From Lineus longissimus (Eukaryota > Nemertea > Pilidiophora > Heteronemertea > Lineidae): a stretch of 64,000 bases of DNA. The translations under genes were made by a program, and so were the position numbers. Below, piece by piece: positions 48,241 to 58,667 of the stretch. Numbering within the stretch: position 1 is the first letter of the stretch; the number at the start of each line of letters is the position of its first letter. Under the pieces are notes generated by a model. The model did not search any database. It saw nothing but the letters and a program-made list of their open reading frames with translations, and was not told the origin of the DNA. The stretch lies in assembly GCF_910592395.1 (NCBI RefSeq), contig NC_088321.1, forward strand, positions 6,698,001 through 6,762,000. The letters run 5' to 3'.

Positions 48241-48308
48241 TTATTAAGAATGAAATCTATTGATTCATATTGACTGTAAAACAATCTTAATGTTGCAGTC
48301 AAATGATC

Positions 48309-49565
48309 TTAATGTTGCAAGGAAACAATCTGTGAATTTTGAATATTAACTTGAGCGTCAGAAACCACAAATATGTGCATTTTGTATGGCCCCTTTCCAG
48401 ATTCTTTTGTTATCGACAATTGAATACCATCTTTAGTGTTTTGAAGCTTTTTGCCCGATCCGTGTAATCTATTGTCTTCTGCAGTTCTCAGGTCCAACCA
48501 AAGACCGTAGTTATTCCAGTCTCCATAGTACTTTTTCATAGACATGTTGCTGTCGTAAGTTTTCTTTAAGTCTTCGGTCATGAAGTGTTTCTTGATCTCC
48601 TCCCATTGATCTAGCATTCTCATTCCTTCTGGAAACACCTGATTAGCAACTCCTTCGATGGTTATTTGAACTTTTGTGATGTTAGGATTTTCAAACTTTT
48701 CAGAATCTCTTGAACCATCAGTGTAATCAGAGATGAAGAGAAGTAATAGTACTTTTATGGACATTCGAGGAAAATTGATGTTCTCGTTGATCAGAGTTTC
48801 ATTGGCCGTTACATTGACAGTTTTGAAGTGATCTACCCAGTCGTAATAGATGGAGAAACCTGAATTGTACTTGTTTGTTAGCGTATTGGCTAATCCCTTG
48901 TTAGTTACAGTGTCATATTCAAAACTGATGTTTTCAAGTTTGTAATTCATGTTTGCAGTTGTGCTGGTAACGATAATCTCCTCCTTTGGCGCTAACGTAA
49001 TCTCGATGATCACATCCTCTTGAATTGGAAACTTGTAAAACGGAGCATAGTTGAAAAATAGTTCAAAATCTAACGGTATCTTGTACTTGGTTCCAAACAC
49101 TTTCTTCAGTGTTTTCTCATCGCCGGTTTCACCGGTAACGTCGGCTTCTGCCACACCTGATCTCAACTTTCTAAGATTTTCTGACTGAATACCTTGAAAA
49201 ACCCTGTCGTTTCGTTCCTCCTGTGTTAACCACAGATCTTTAAAAGTCGAATAATGACTGTATTCATTGAGGTCAAATATCTGTTCCGTTCCCCACTTAA
49301 TTACCATCTTGGATAACAGGTTTCTTCCGAGATTGTTAACCACGTTGTTCTTTGAATCACCAGAAATGGTGACATCAGCTGACAGAAAAAGAGATCTGGG
49401 TACAAAGAATGTATTTTCTCTTAAAGCAGGTATTCTAATGTACAATGTTTCTTTTGGATTAGCAGAAGATGGATTGTGTGTAATGATGTGATGATTTCTC
49501 TCGGCCTTTAATCCGAGTGGAATCTTATGACTCCTTTCAGTGTTGAGCAGTACTCCAGTTGTCAT
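48309..49565 (-). CDS. Putative major capsid protein of Polinton A, 418 aa
   Basis: Open frame. I take the start at 49565, which matches the start of the B copy; an upstream in-frame ATG at 49631 would add 22 residues. Blocks: LGLKAERNHHIITHNPSSAN (about residue 18), VVNNLGRNLLSKMVIKWG, YSTFKDLWLTQEERNDR, TKYKIPLDFELFFNYAPFYK, LWLDLRTAEDNRLHGSGKKL, MHIFVVSDAQVNIQNSQIV. The strand-rich composition and location at the head of the virion block fit a double jelly-roll major capsid protein. It is the only long virion gene of A without an evident break. Confidence 0.65.
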   Translation of the reverse strand: MTTGVLLNTERSHKIPLGLKAERNHHIITHNPSSANPKETLYIRIPALRENTFFVPRSLFLSADVTISGDSKNNVVNNLGRNLLSKMVIKWGTEQIFDLNEYSHYSTFKDLWLTQEERNDRVFQGIQSENLRKLRSGVAEADVTGETGDEKTLKKVFGTKYKIPLDFELFFNYAPFYKFPIQEDVIIEITLAPKEEIIVTSTTANMNYKLENISFEYDTVTNKGLANTLTNKYNSGFSIYYDWVDHFKTVNVTANETLINENINFPRMSIKVLLLLFISDYTDGSRDSEKFENPNITKVQITIEGVANQVFPEGMRMLDQWEEIKKHFMTEDLKKTYDSNMSMKKYYGDWNNYGLWLDLRTAEDNRLHGSGKKLQNTKDGIQLSITKESGKGPYKMHIFVVSDAQVNIQNSQIVSLQH

Positions 49566-49640
49566 TCTATTTAATTTACATGAAATTGATTTAATTTTAC
49601 TTACCAGCTTTAATTTTACTTGAAAAATCAATCATTGATT

Positions 49641-50588
49641 TTACTTAGCAGCTCTAACAGCTTTAACACCTTCTATCAAACCATAAATTATGGAGCTAAC
49701 AACAACAATCACTAGAATGACTAGATGTTCGGCCATGAATCCAACAACTGCACCAACTGTTTTCAGGAGAAATGAGACGATAGAACCGATGATTCCCGGT
49801 AAAGCCGCAGCTGATTTCTTGGCCAGTTCTTTTAGCCATTCAGCAAACTTCTTGAGGCCTTCTTTTACTTTATCTTGAATTGATGGTGTCTTATCCGGAC
49901 TTGGTGGGGTTGGACTTGGTGGTCCTGGTTTAGGTACAGCTTTCAAAGCATTACTGATACCAAGACCTAAAGTGCTAATTATCATAATCACTGCAGTGAC
50001 TATTGCAGTAATTGTAAGGCCTTTAATCTTAAAAAGTAACTTGATTCTGTCCTTGAATGAAATCACTGAATCTGGTAACTTCAAGACCTCAATGATCAAA
50101 CGTTTCAGTCTTTTTACCCTGCTTTTAGCTTCGCTGTCTAATTCAGATACCTTGACACGTTCTCTATTCAGTTCCTCTTTCACTCTATCAATTTCTCTGC
50201 TTAGCTCTTCCTTTTCTATTCTTAGCTCTTCAATTTCTCCTCTTAGATCTTCATTTTCTTTAGAACTTTTTTCTTCATAGTTAACATATTCTCTTTTTAG
50301 ATTTCTATATGTTTCTTCTAGGTTAACATAGTCTCTTTTTAGATTGTTAAGTTCTTCTTCTTTCATATCTCTCTCCATCTTAACTGTTGCGTAATCATCC
50401 CCAGCGTTTTTTAACCCTCTAATTTCTCCCAAAGCGTGTTCTGTAAAAAGGCCTAATGCCCTTAATTCTTCATCAGTCGCATCTATGATTTTATCTATGG
50501 GTTTGGGTGAAGTGATAATCTCATCAACTACTGCCTGTGTTTCAGGTAATACAGATTGAGCTTCCCTTCTTGGTGAATAACCTTCCAT
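49641..50588 (-). CDS. Conserved Polinton membrane protein of A, coiled coil plus hydrophobic helices
   Basis: The 315-residue ORF has a long Glu/Lys coiled coil (about residues 60-150, RKEYVN/LNNLKRDYVNLEE repeats), then IKGLTITAIVTAVIMIISTL, a Pro-rich linker (PGPPSPTPPSPDK), LPGIIGSIVSFLLKTV and AEHLVILVIVVVSSIIYGL. B has the same helices at 14954-15542. In B, N-terminal and membrane parts form one reading frame; here they overlap by 61 bp in different frames, so a frameshift is likely. Confidence 0.7.
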   Translation of the reverse strand: MEGYSPRREAQSVLPETQAVVDEIITSPKPIDKIIDATDEELRALGLFTEHALGEIRGLKNAGDDYATVKMERDMKEEELNNLKRDYVNLEETYRNLKREYVNYEEKSSKENEDLRGEIEELRIEKEELSREIDRVKEELNRERVKVSELDSEAKSRVKRLKRLIIEVLKLPDSVISFKDRIKLLFKIKGLTITAIVTAVIMIISTLGLGISNALKAVPKPGPPSPTPPSPDKTPSIQDKVKEGLKKFAEWLKELAKKSAAALPGIIGSIVSFLLKTVGAVVGFMAEHLVILVIVVVSSIIYGLIEGVKAVRAAK

Positions 50589-51154
50589 GTTGCCTCTGTT
50601 GGGCCTGGTGAAATTGCCCCTGGTGGGACTAGTTGAATTAGTTCTTTCAAATCTTCAAAGAATTTTTCACCATAATAATTCTTTAAAGTTTTTTCAGATA
50701 AGAAGCTTCCATTTTTCATAGTTAAGCGAATAAGTTTACTTTCCCCATCACTGGTCATATTTTGTCTTTGATTGCCTGTAAAACTATCAATTTCAACTTT
50801 TGACGGAATGTAGTACAGGAATTGTGAGTAAGCAATAATTTTTGGTACAAGCTTACGCAATTTGTTCTTGTCATATTTCCATCCTGTTTTTTCCAATGCC
50901 TTAACAAGTTTATCCTCTACTTCAGTGTAATTTAACTCCTTTCCCATCAATTCAGGGTCAATACTTCTTGCTCTTTCTGGTGTTTTAGTAAACGAAGTTT
51001 CAACATTTAAGTTACTAGTACCTGTTTTGTAAGTTTTGACCTCATCAAATACTGAGTCAAAGGATAATGTTCCATCAGAAATTCTACGGTGTAATTCTGA
51101 AATTTGATAATCACTCAAATCATCCATTTGGACATCTTCTCCTCCTTCAGCCAT
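50528..51154 (-). CDS. N-terminal soluble part of the Polinton membrane protein (A copy)
   Basis: The 208-residue ORF corresponds to 18678-19301 in B. Core about residues 75-185 (LVKALEKTGWKYDKNKLRKL; KNYYGEKFFEDLKELIQLVP). It overlaps the following ORF. Its ATG directly follows the stop of the upstream gene as TAAATG. Function unknown. Confidence 0.6.
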   Translation of the reverse strand: MAEGGEDVQMDDLSDYQISELHRRISDGTLSFDSVFDEVKTYKTGTSNLNVETSFTKTPERARSIDPELMGKELNYTEVEDKLVKALEKTGWKYDKNKLRKLVPKIIAYSQFLYYIPSKVEIDSFTGNQRQNMTSDGESKLIRLTMKNGSFLSEKTLKNYYGEKFFEDLKELIQLVPPGAISPGPTEATWKVIHQEGKLNLYYLKHRQ

Positions 51155-52561
51155 TTACTTTACAGTAATAAGAATTAAACTACCAACAGCAGCATAGAGT
51201 AAAAACTTGATTGTTTCATGGGTATCATCAGATTTACTGGTTTCATCAGTCTTACTTGTTACAGCAGTCTTACTTGTCACATCAGTCTTACTTGGCAGTC
51301 TTACTTGTCACATCAGGCCTACCAGTTTCATCAGTCTTACTTGTTACAGCAGTTTTACTGGACAAAAGCAGTCTTCACATCTTTTGGTGTAGTGATATTA
51401 GCCTTAACCCTTATCTTCTTAGAAGTTTGACCTTGCATCAATGGAGGAGGCAAGGTCTTTTCATTATTAATGTCATTCTTACCAGGCTTCAAGTGTTTAG
51501 TTGCTATCAAGATTGTTATTGTAATTCTCGATCTTACCGATCTTGAGTACCATGTCAGAACCTATGATGTACAGGCCTGGGGCAATTACATAGTCTAATC
51601 GTGTGTGAGTGTCCGACAGTGCTTTCTGGTATCTAGCAATTGAGGTAGGGATATCCACATGCTGTTCAATTGAATCACTTAGCAGTTTGATGAATTCCTT
51701 ATGTGCGTCTAACTCTGTTCCTGGTTGTCCAGTAATCGGGGTTCTAGTGAGGGCCTGTGATCCCAGTATGCAGTAAACATATGTTCTGATGGAATCATTC
51801 AACCTTTCTATCCCTGGATTCGAGAAACCTGAGGACTTAAGAGTCATGAATTGTTGGTACGTTTGACATGGTTTCTGTTCTATCATATCAAATACATTCT
51901 TGTGTTGTTTGACGTGCCACTTGATGAAAGTATCTGGATATTTGAAATTAGACATCCCAGCGTCCCAATCAGATTTAAACATCGAGGGCATTCTATTCTC
52001 GTGAACTTGCATTAAAAAGAAATTGATTTTAGAGTTATTGATGTAGTATCCAGGATCAGTTATGTTTGGGTTGTAATCTGGTACACTCCACGAAGTCTTT
52101 CCGTAATTGTTTGCAAACACTGAAAAATCATACTCGTCTTTTAAGCCAAACTCACTTAGTAAATCGCCTAGTTTCCTACGGTTAATGTTATTATTTGTTT
52201 CGTTGAAATTGCTTTCTCCCAAAATTGGGATATCAAGGTTCTTCATAATTTTTCTGATTTGATAGTAAGTGTGGAACCTGTAAAATGATCTGATCATTTG
52301 ATTGCTGCTGTTCAGGTGCTCTAGTGAAATGCCACCTCCAGTTGTCGCGAACCATACGGCCATGTTAAACTGATTCTGGAAGAACTTCAGTGGATTTTTT
52401 TCAAGTCTAAGACAATCATCTCTGTTTTTCAATTTTAAAAACCCTGGCGTGATATCACTTTCTTGTACTTTGAAAAAGCTGTAAGAAGTAACATAGGCAT
52501 CAAAGTGATAAAAGTCAAATGTAATTTTATCCTTATGCTTCGTTGCCAATGGGTAATACAT
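51155..52561 (-). pseudogene. 480-aa-type Polinton protein of A, frameshifted
   Basis: The main ORF (52561-51497) holds MAVWFATTGGGIS, FYRFHTYYQIRKIMKNL, GIERLNDSIRTYVYCILGSQ and LDYVIAPGLYIIGSDMVLKI. Downstream the tail continues in other frames: a basic segment, then repeated TSKTD/VTSKTA units from tandem 12-24 bp repeats (51225-51360), and a final hydrophobic segment ending at the stop 51155-51157. The B copy has the same membrane tail, so the gene needs at least two frameshifts corrected. Confidence 0.7.
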
Positions 52562-52670
52562 TTATCTTACTTGAATTTTGGATAGGTAAAAAGTTATCAG
52601 ATGGAAGCACTGGCGCAATTACTGTTAAACAGGTGTTACCTTAAATAGGCCTAACTAATATTTATCCAAG

Positions 52671-52760
52671 GTTGATTCAATAGCCGAGTGGATAAAGCAT
52701 GGAGCTTCCACAACTGAGGTTATGTGTTGTGGCGTGGGTTCGTTTCCCGGTGAAGGCAAC
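52671..52760 (+). repeat. tRNA-like sequence, type II (Leu/Ser-like)
   Basis: Acceptor-like GTTGATTC pairs roughly with GAAGGCAAC. TAGCCGAGTGGATAAAGC is an A box and GGGTTCGTTTCCC a B-box region. A long variable arm is possible. It lies between the last gene and right TIR of Polinton A. Could be a tRNA pseudogene or SINE head; I would not call a functional tRNA without a folding check. Confidence 0.4.
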
Positions 52761-52862
52761 ATATGTGGATTGGTATTTATTTGCAGCCAATAGAGTGGCC
52801 GCAAAACTTATCCCACCGTGATAAGTTATTTTTTATCCCACTGGGATAAGTTTTTTTTGGGG

Positions 52863-53137
52863 TTTTCATATTTAATTAGCAGAGACAATAAGTCAAGTAA
52901 TAGGGAACCTTGTCATTTTATCCATGTTACGTATTTTGGTAACTTTGGTAAGTTTTGGGAAAAAACCAAAGACCCCCTGTGTTTACAGAAATTATCCATG
53001 TTGGGTTTTTGGTAGTGTTTGTGGTGTAAAACTTAGTTTTCTTGCCAAATTTACATGAATAATGATGAAAGGTGAAGTTTTTTGCCCGAGTTTCCAGGAT
53101 TAGTCGTAGATAGTCGTACATGAGGTTCCCTATTACT
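52863..53137. repeat. Polinton A right TIR
   Basis: Inverse of 6166-6453. The inner end again reads CTGCTAATTAAATATGAAAA, so a start codon is conserved even where the gene behind it is gone. Immediately inside (about 52805-52850) are AACTTATCCCA/TGGGATAAGTT palindromes. Confidence 0.85.
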
Positions 53138-54881
53138 GTATTGTGTTGTTAGACTGTGCAATCATTTGTCTTTACAGTTTCACCTCGATAAAGAGTATAT
53201 CTTACTTGAGACATTGAGTGTCATTTTCCTTTAGTTCTTGATACCCGCCGAAGACGTCCGTTGTGGACGCCACAACTACAACTCCGAAACGGACAACTTC
53301 AGTTATATTCAATATAACGGCGAATACATAGTCTCACCATGTTCACAGATTCTATTCAAATCCCATCAGAATGTCACATCATTCTAGAAAATGCCAAAAG
53401 GACTATATAAGGAACACGGTTTTATGCGTTCGGTTAAATATTCAGGGAGAAATTGTTTCAGGTAAAAGTATCTATCAACATATTTGTAAACAACCAGAGT
53501 ATTGTTCTTTTGAAGCGGCAATTAACGGCCAAATTATAATCAATAGAAATACAAATGTTCCTCTCTTTTGGTTATTCCTTCGAATAAATCTGATCAGGCC
53601 GCCCCCCCCCCCCCCCTCACACTACAAACGCATATGAAGCAGCTTTATACCGAACACTCCATGTGTCCATGCCCCAAACTCCGTGCGATACACGGGTAAT
53701 TGTTAGTATGATTATATGATTATGGTGCAATGGATATATGATCCAAGCAACTATCTAACTGATCTGAAATACAATGAATCCCAACAACGAGAGAAAATTT
53801 CAGTGTCCAGGATATTGTCGAAACACCTCAGTTGTACATCCTTGCCCGTTCCGGGCCCAGTGATGCAGAGCAGTTGACATTTATACTATAATGCGCGTTG
53901 TGGCCGCTATTTAGGAGGTAATTTTTGTTTCAAAATTGGGCCTTGGAAATGCGTCGAATTCTTGCAACCTTTGGCTTCGTAGGTCTGGATCATACGTAAC
54001 AGTGTCACTGAGGGTGTCATACGTCGAATATATTCGTGGTTTTAGAATAAATAGCAACTTTTCAGAGAGCACGTCGACTGGAGAGCTCCGCTCATTCTCA
54101 AAAGCATACACAAACTTCACGCATATTCTCCCTGCCACATCAGTATTAGCTTCCAGCACGTATGTAGTGCTATACAACCTGGTCCATGGTGCAGGGTATT
54201 AGCAGGGAGATTAATGATTAGCCTGTTCTATTTTAGTTCTATTCGAGAAACACTGACCTGAGTGATAAGGCAAATTCTGCAGAGTGGCCTACCGGAACAT
54301 GCAGTCAGGGTATCAATAAACAGTTATGCCAGGATGGACAAAATATGTACAGTGGCCAGCGCTGCTTTCTGCATCTCTCCATGCGCCTGGCTTTGGTCCG
54401 ACAGTGGCATTGGGTACGGGAGTGGGTAGGTGATATGCCTAATATGTGAGGGCCTTATTTGGAACAGGACCTGCTGTCACTGGTCTCAATGCATTGTGCA
54501 AAATAGCGTACTCCAATCAATCTATTGGGGGTTGCATGTAGATAGCAGCAATAAGTCCCTAAATGCAGTTAATTTCGTGTTTAACCTTTAATAAAACTTC
54601 AGTAACGTTAGAAATTTAATGTAGCTCAATCATCGTGCCATTTTAACTATAAATGTATATTACATTTCAACTTTGCCCGCTCCATGGGTATATGCTAGTA
54701 CTCGTGTAATGATCTAGTGCTCCCGAGTCAAGATGTCCCACAGATGGGATCAATCTCCCGGGCTTTGGTCCAATGTCGAATTTGCATACACCCGTTGAAA
54801 TTCTCACACAATCCCTCTGCCACAGTTTGACCATTCACACACACCGATCCAGTGTGTATACTGCGCTGCTTGTAACATGGA
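53138..54881. other. Host non-coding region
   Basis: Right flank of Polinton A. It has a C-tract near 53602-53616 and short chance ORFs; no supported gene. Confidence 0.5.
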
Positions 54882-55391
54882 TTGAATAGCCTTCCTGTTC
54901 TGGTTCGACAAAAAAAACATTCTGAGGATGCCGTGATAGACTATAACGGGCGCTCAGTGATCCGTGATCAGTTGACAGCACACCTGATCACTCAGAAGAG
55001 GCGCCACATTTCGAACAGGATTTGTGAATTTATGAAGGTTTCTCGCATGAATCTATTTTCTCAGCCATGTGACATCTTTCTGGAAAAACATATTTTTGTT
55101 TTGTTTAGTTTTATGAATGGATCGAATTCTGTCAAAAAAGCCGTTTCACGATCCCTCGTCCTACATTATGTAAAAGTAGAACGCACACTGATATTGCGAG
55201 CATGCGTGTCCAACCTTACTTATATCCGTCATATTGTGACCATTACTGGCCGGCGATTATTCCCATTGTTGAACAGAGCATGCTCCGCACAAAACAGTGA
55301 ACTCTTCACTGTTTCCATTTTCCGCTTACACAGTGGACAGTTCACAGTTGGCCAGATGCTTTCGCCGTCTATTATCCGCTTCTTGAACTAA
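54882..55391 (+). other. Uncertain ORF of 169 codons
   Basis: The longest ORF in the right flank. Basic, no recognisable domain, no splice signals that extend it, followed directly by a tandem array. Probably chance, kept because of its length. Confidence 0.2.
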
Positions 55392-55410
55392 CAATGAGTG
55401 GGCCCATACG

Positions 55411-55870
55411 TGAGACAAAAAGTTACAAGATTGTGACTTACGGCTGGGAATGATGGGACCCCGACCCATGACCACTGCCAATCTTTATATGTGAGACAAA
55501 AAGTTACCAGATTGTGACTTGTGGCTGTGAATGATAGGACCCCGACCCATGATCACTGCCAAACTTCATATGTGAGACAAAAAGTTACCAGATTGTGACT
55601 CGTGGCTGTGAATGATAGGACCCCGACCCATGATCACTGCCAAATTTCATACGTGAGACAGAAAGTTACCAGATTGTGACTCGCGGCTGGGAATGATAGG
55701 ACCCCGACACATAATCATTGCCAAAATTCATACTTGAGACAAAAAATTACCAGATTGTGACTGGTGGCTGGGAATGACAGGACCTAACCGCCCCAACCCC
55801 TCATACTCCTGGCACATAGGGGAAAAAGGTATCTTATTGTGACATGTTGTTGGAAATGATACCGCCTGTA
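55411..55870. repeat. Tandem array, 81 bp unit
   Basis: TGAGACAAAAAGTTAC starts at 55411, 55492, 55573, 55654 and 55735, an exact 81 bp period, with ACCCCGACCCATGA in each unit. The last units are diverged. Confidence 0.9.
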
Positions 55871-56919
55871 GCCGCCCATCCTCACTGCTAAAATGAAATA
55901 AAAGAGTCAAAATTTCAAGTTCAAATTGTCTATTCGGCTACAGTCAAAAACTATATATAGAACAAATTAAAAACACGTGGTCATTCAACAATATTCCAGA
56001 TTATCATACCTCATTAGTATGTGAGCCAATCACGTCGCGTCATTCACGACCACGTGCCATGCGATAATTTTGACTATTCCACGGCATTATTCCACGGCTG
56101 ACGTCATCGATGACGCGATATTGCAAATGGCGGTCATTAAGATTTCGACGAAATCGGCGATAAAAAACAGCATATTTACGGCGTTTTAAGCCAGGAAGTT
56201 GCACAGTGATACTGCCAGGGTCTTGAATTACACCCACGAAGTAGGTAGGTTGCATTGGGTGGGACTGTTACATCCACGAACAGAAAGTACAAGGCATTCA
56301 AGTTGGGCCTGGACTCGCTTCAAACAAACATCGTCTGCTAATGTAAACACACACTGTCTACAGTACATAATGTACACGTCTTGGCTCCATACATGATTTG
56401 CGTATCCGCCGATTAAAAATCACTTTGACAGTGGTTTGGGTCGCTGTGCAAAACCTGCTGGGCCGATTTCTTCAAGGTTTGGTTTAAAGTATGAGGTATG
56501 ATAAAATGACATGCAATATTTATATAATATTCAATGGTATTCTTCGTTGCGCAGAGAATGTGCGCAAAAGCAAACACACAGTAGAATGTTCACTGTTTAA
56601 TGCGAGATATTGACAACAGTGAAATGCTCTACTGTTGTATAGTAGAGAGTACGTTGTGTTGAAAGGTGGTTCGGCAACCAACTGCGGGAGAGTTAGTAGA
56701 ACGAGTGAGGCTTGGCAACGATGATCACCATTGACGACGCTTGGAGAATGAGGTGGGATACCTTTCGGTGATCACCTTGTTTTTTTTTCTGTGGGAACGT
56801 ACCTGCCCGCGATTTAGAAGCGGGGCCCTGTGTGGGGTGCAAGCAAAGTTTTTTTGGACAATATGCACGGCTGTTATCGAACCGTTCCTATTATCCTTGA
56901 TGATTGACATATAAACTTA
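55871..56919. other. Host non-coding region
   Basis: No supported gene. Short minus-strand ORFs at 56040-56255 and 56725-56910 lack recognisable features. Confidence 0.5.
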
Positions 56920-57280
56920 TTGGATGGTTCTCCTCGCAAATACAAAGATGATTGCATTATCAACCCATTCTCTAACTTGCAGACGGTCGATGTAACCGAA
57001 GAGTTAAAGAGCAGAGGAATTGGTGTTGACGAGGGGACCAGTCAGTCTGAGCTAGATGATACCTGGTCCACAATCCTAAAGGGCATCATACAACGGCTGC
57101 CGTTTTTGCATACGATCCCGAAGACACGCTGGATGGTATTAATTGCCAGTATGAAGTGGCAAAATTTTAGGGTCTCAATGATCTTTCCTATTTGTCAGAA
57201 CACATCTTGGAAGAGTTGCCAGACACATAAAAGAGAAAAACGGAATCGACCTCAAGGGCTTTATAGACTCTGCTAAAGAA
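56920..57280 (+). pseudogene. Decayed coding fragment of a dispersed repeat gene
   Basis: Residues VTEELKSRGIGVDEGTSQSEL and GIIQRLPF follow the helix-turn pattern (ELKxRGL...GxxxxL) of a protein repeated in marine genomes. Past 57165 the likely coding sense changes frame (LSEHILEELPDT) and meets stops. SAP-like DNA-binding helix possible. Identity not established. Confidence 0.35.
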
Positions 57281-57898
57281 GACTAGCAACAACTTGAAAT
57301 GCAGTGATGCTAGGTTTTCGAGTGTCCGAGTCACAAGACAAAGAGTTACAAAAAGAGGATAAGGTTTATAATGAGAAGTTCGGCATTGGTGATAAAATGG
57401 TTGTGTATAACATTATCGATCGTTTAAATGTACAGTATGTGTCAGTTCGGGCATTTGACCCGATCGCGATATCACCACTGCATAAGTGGGCGCAATGTAT
57501 TCTGTACGCAATCATGACTTCGTGTACTCGAAGTTGATACTCTCGCAAACAATCAACCGTTTCCAGCCCAAAATAGTCTTACTCCCCAATAGGTTTGGTT
57601 GACCAAGCCTTCTCATATTTCAATCTGTTTGATGGGCAGTATTTTTCATAAACTAGAAGGGTCTCGGTTGAGTTACCAAACCACCTGCACTCAGAAAAAA
57701 GCTAATTGATGTGCCCTCTGAAATTACAATTTGTGATACCGGAGTCGTTGAAATAAAAATAATTTGAAAGACTCTGGTGACATGGGTAATACCAAAGTAT
57801 TTTAGAATTACTAATTTCGCTACGAAGGCGCAGAATACCGAGTTGCCCCAAGCGAAATTTGCTTTAAATTGAATATTTTTCTCACGTCTTTGACTTAC
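57281..57898. other. Non-coding region
   Basis: A 77-codon ORF at 57304-57537 has no recognisable feature. The stretch after 57540 would be intron or 3' part of the minus-strand gene. Confidence 0.4.
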
Positions 57899-58095
57899 CT
57901 TTTTAAGACTTCCCACAAGGCAATAAAAGTTTTGCATGATGGTATCTCTGCTTCCTTTGCTTTGCGAAGATATGTTAACACCATGTCAACGCCATGCGAG
58001 TGAACTAACTTTTCAAATTTGTCGTCAACGATGTTGTCTTTAAGGTAATTCCTAAGGCAACTGTCTTGCCGTTCGGCATCGTCTTCCTCCTCATC
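57899..58095 (-). CDS. Internal exon of a host minus-strand gene
   Basis: Bordered by ATTTAG (acceptor) and GTAAGT (donor) on the minus strand. 197 bp, phase 0 start. Encodes DEEEDDAERQDSCLRNYLKD, then helices (KFEKLVHSHGVDMVLTYLRK; CKTFIALWEVLKR). Phase matches the exon at 61829-62037. All-helical, possibly a small interaction domain; not recognised. Confidence 0.5.
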
Positions 58096-58667
58096 CTAAA
58101 TGATAGATATTTGAGTTGAACAATTTACAGTCAATGACCAATTAAAAAGAGCTTCTGTCAGACAATTATTCAATCAGTTACAAAAGACTCGTTTTAACAC
58201 TATGGCAACACTTTGAGTTCAGGTCAATCTCGTTCTCATAGAAAAGTCCTCAATGAAATGGGCGGCTTTTACGACTGCAGGATGTTTGTTCGTCTTCTGG
58301 TTCATCAGGAAACTATGTTTCTGAAGGTGTCTGATGCTTTTCCAATTTTGTTTCAGCTCTTATATATAGATAGCAGAAAAACGCGTTATTTGTTATTTTT
58401 GTGCCCATTATCACCGCAGTAGCGGGGTAATCGGGCACCAGTAGCGTGACGTCATGGTGTATATTTTCGTGTCCCCGCAGCGCGTCACCGTGCATCGATT
58501 TGCACAAAATTATCTACACACGGAGGCCTCTCTCGGGTCCAGTCGGAACCGAAATGGTAAAAGGGAATCAATTCGATCAGTCAGTTTTATTTTTATCTTA
58601 TTTTTTGGGAAAAATCAAAAATAGGCTGCGTGCCCATCTACGTGATCAATTAAGAAAATGGGGAATA
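58096..58667. other. Probable intron sequence
   Basis: No gene or long repeat seen. It would be intronic to the minus-strand gene. Confidence 0.4.

Larger units (their letters stand above)
6166..53137. mobile_element. Polinton/Maverick A (outer element, interrupted)
   Basis: The boundaries are inverted terminal repeats starting AGTTATAGGGAACCT (6166) and, inverted at the right end, AGTAATAGGGAACCT (ending 53137). Flanking 6 bp duplications are GTACTG (6160-6165) and GTATTG (53138-53143), one mismatch. A 6 bp duplication and AGT-type ends are known Polinton hallmarks. The contents fit: polymerase, integrase, ATPase and capsid-type genes. Without Polinton B it is about 22.5 kb. It also contains a truncated Polinton C and a THAP segment between its own polymerase and integrase pieces. 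Many genes are frameshifted, so it is the oldest of the three. Confidence 0.85.

Noticed and set aside
51207-51546. Plus-strand ORFs with repeated SYLL/TCH units
   Set aside because: Antisense of the TSKTD repeat tail of the minus-strand gene at 51155-52561.
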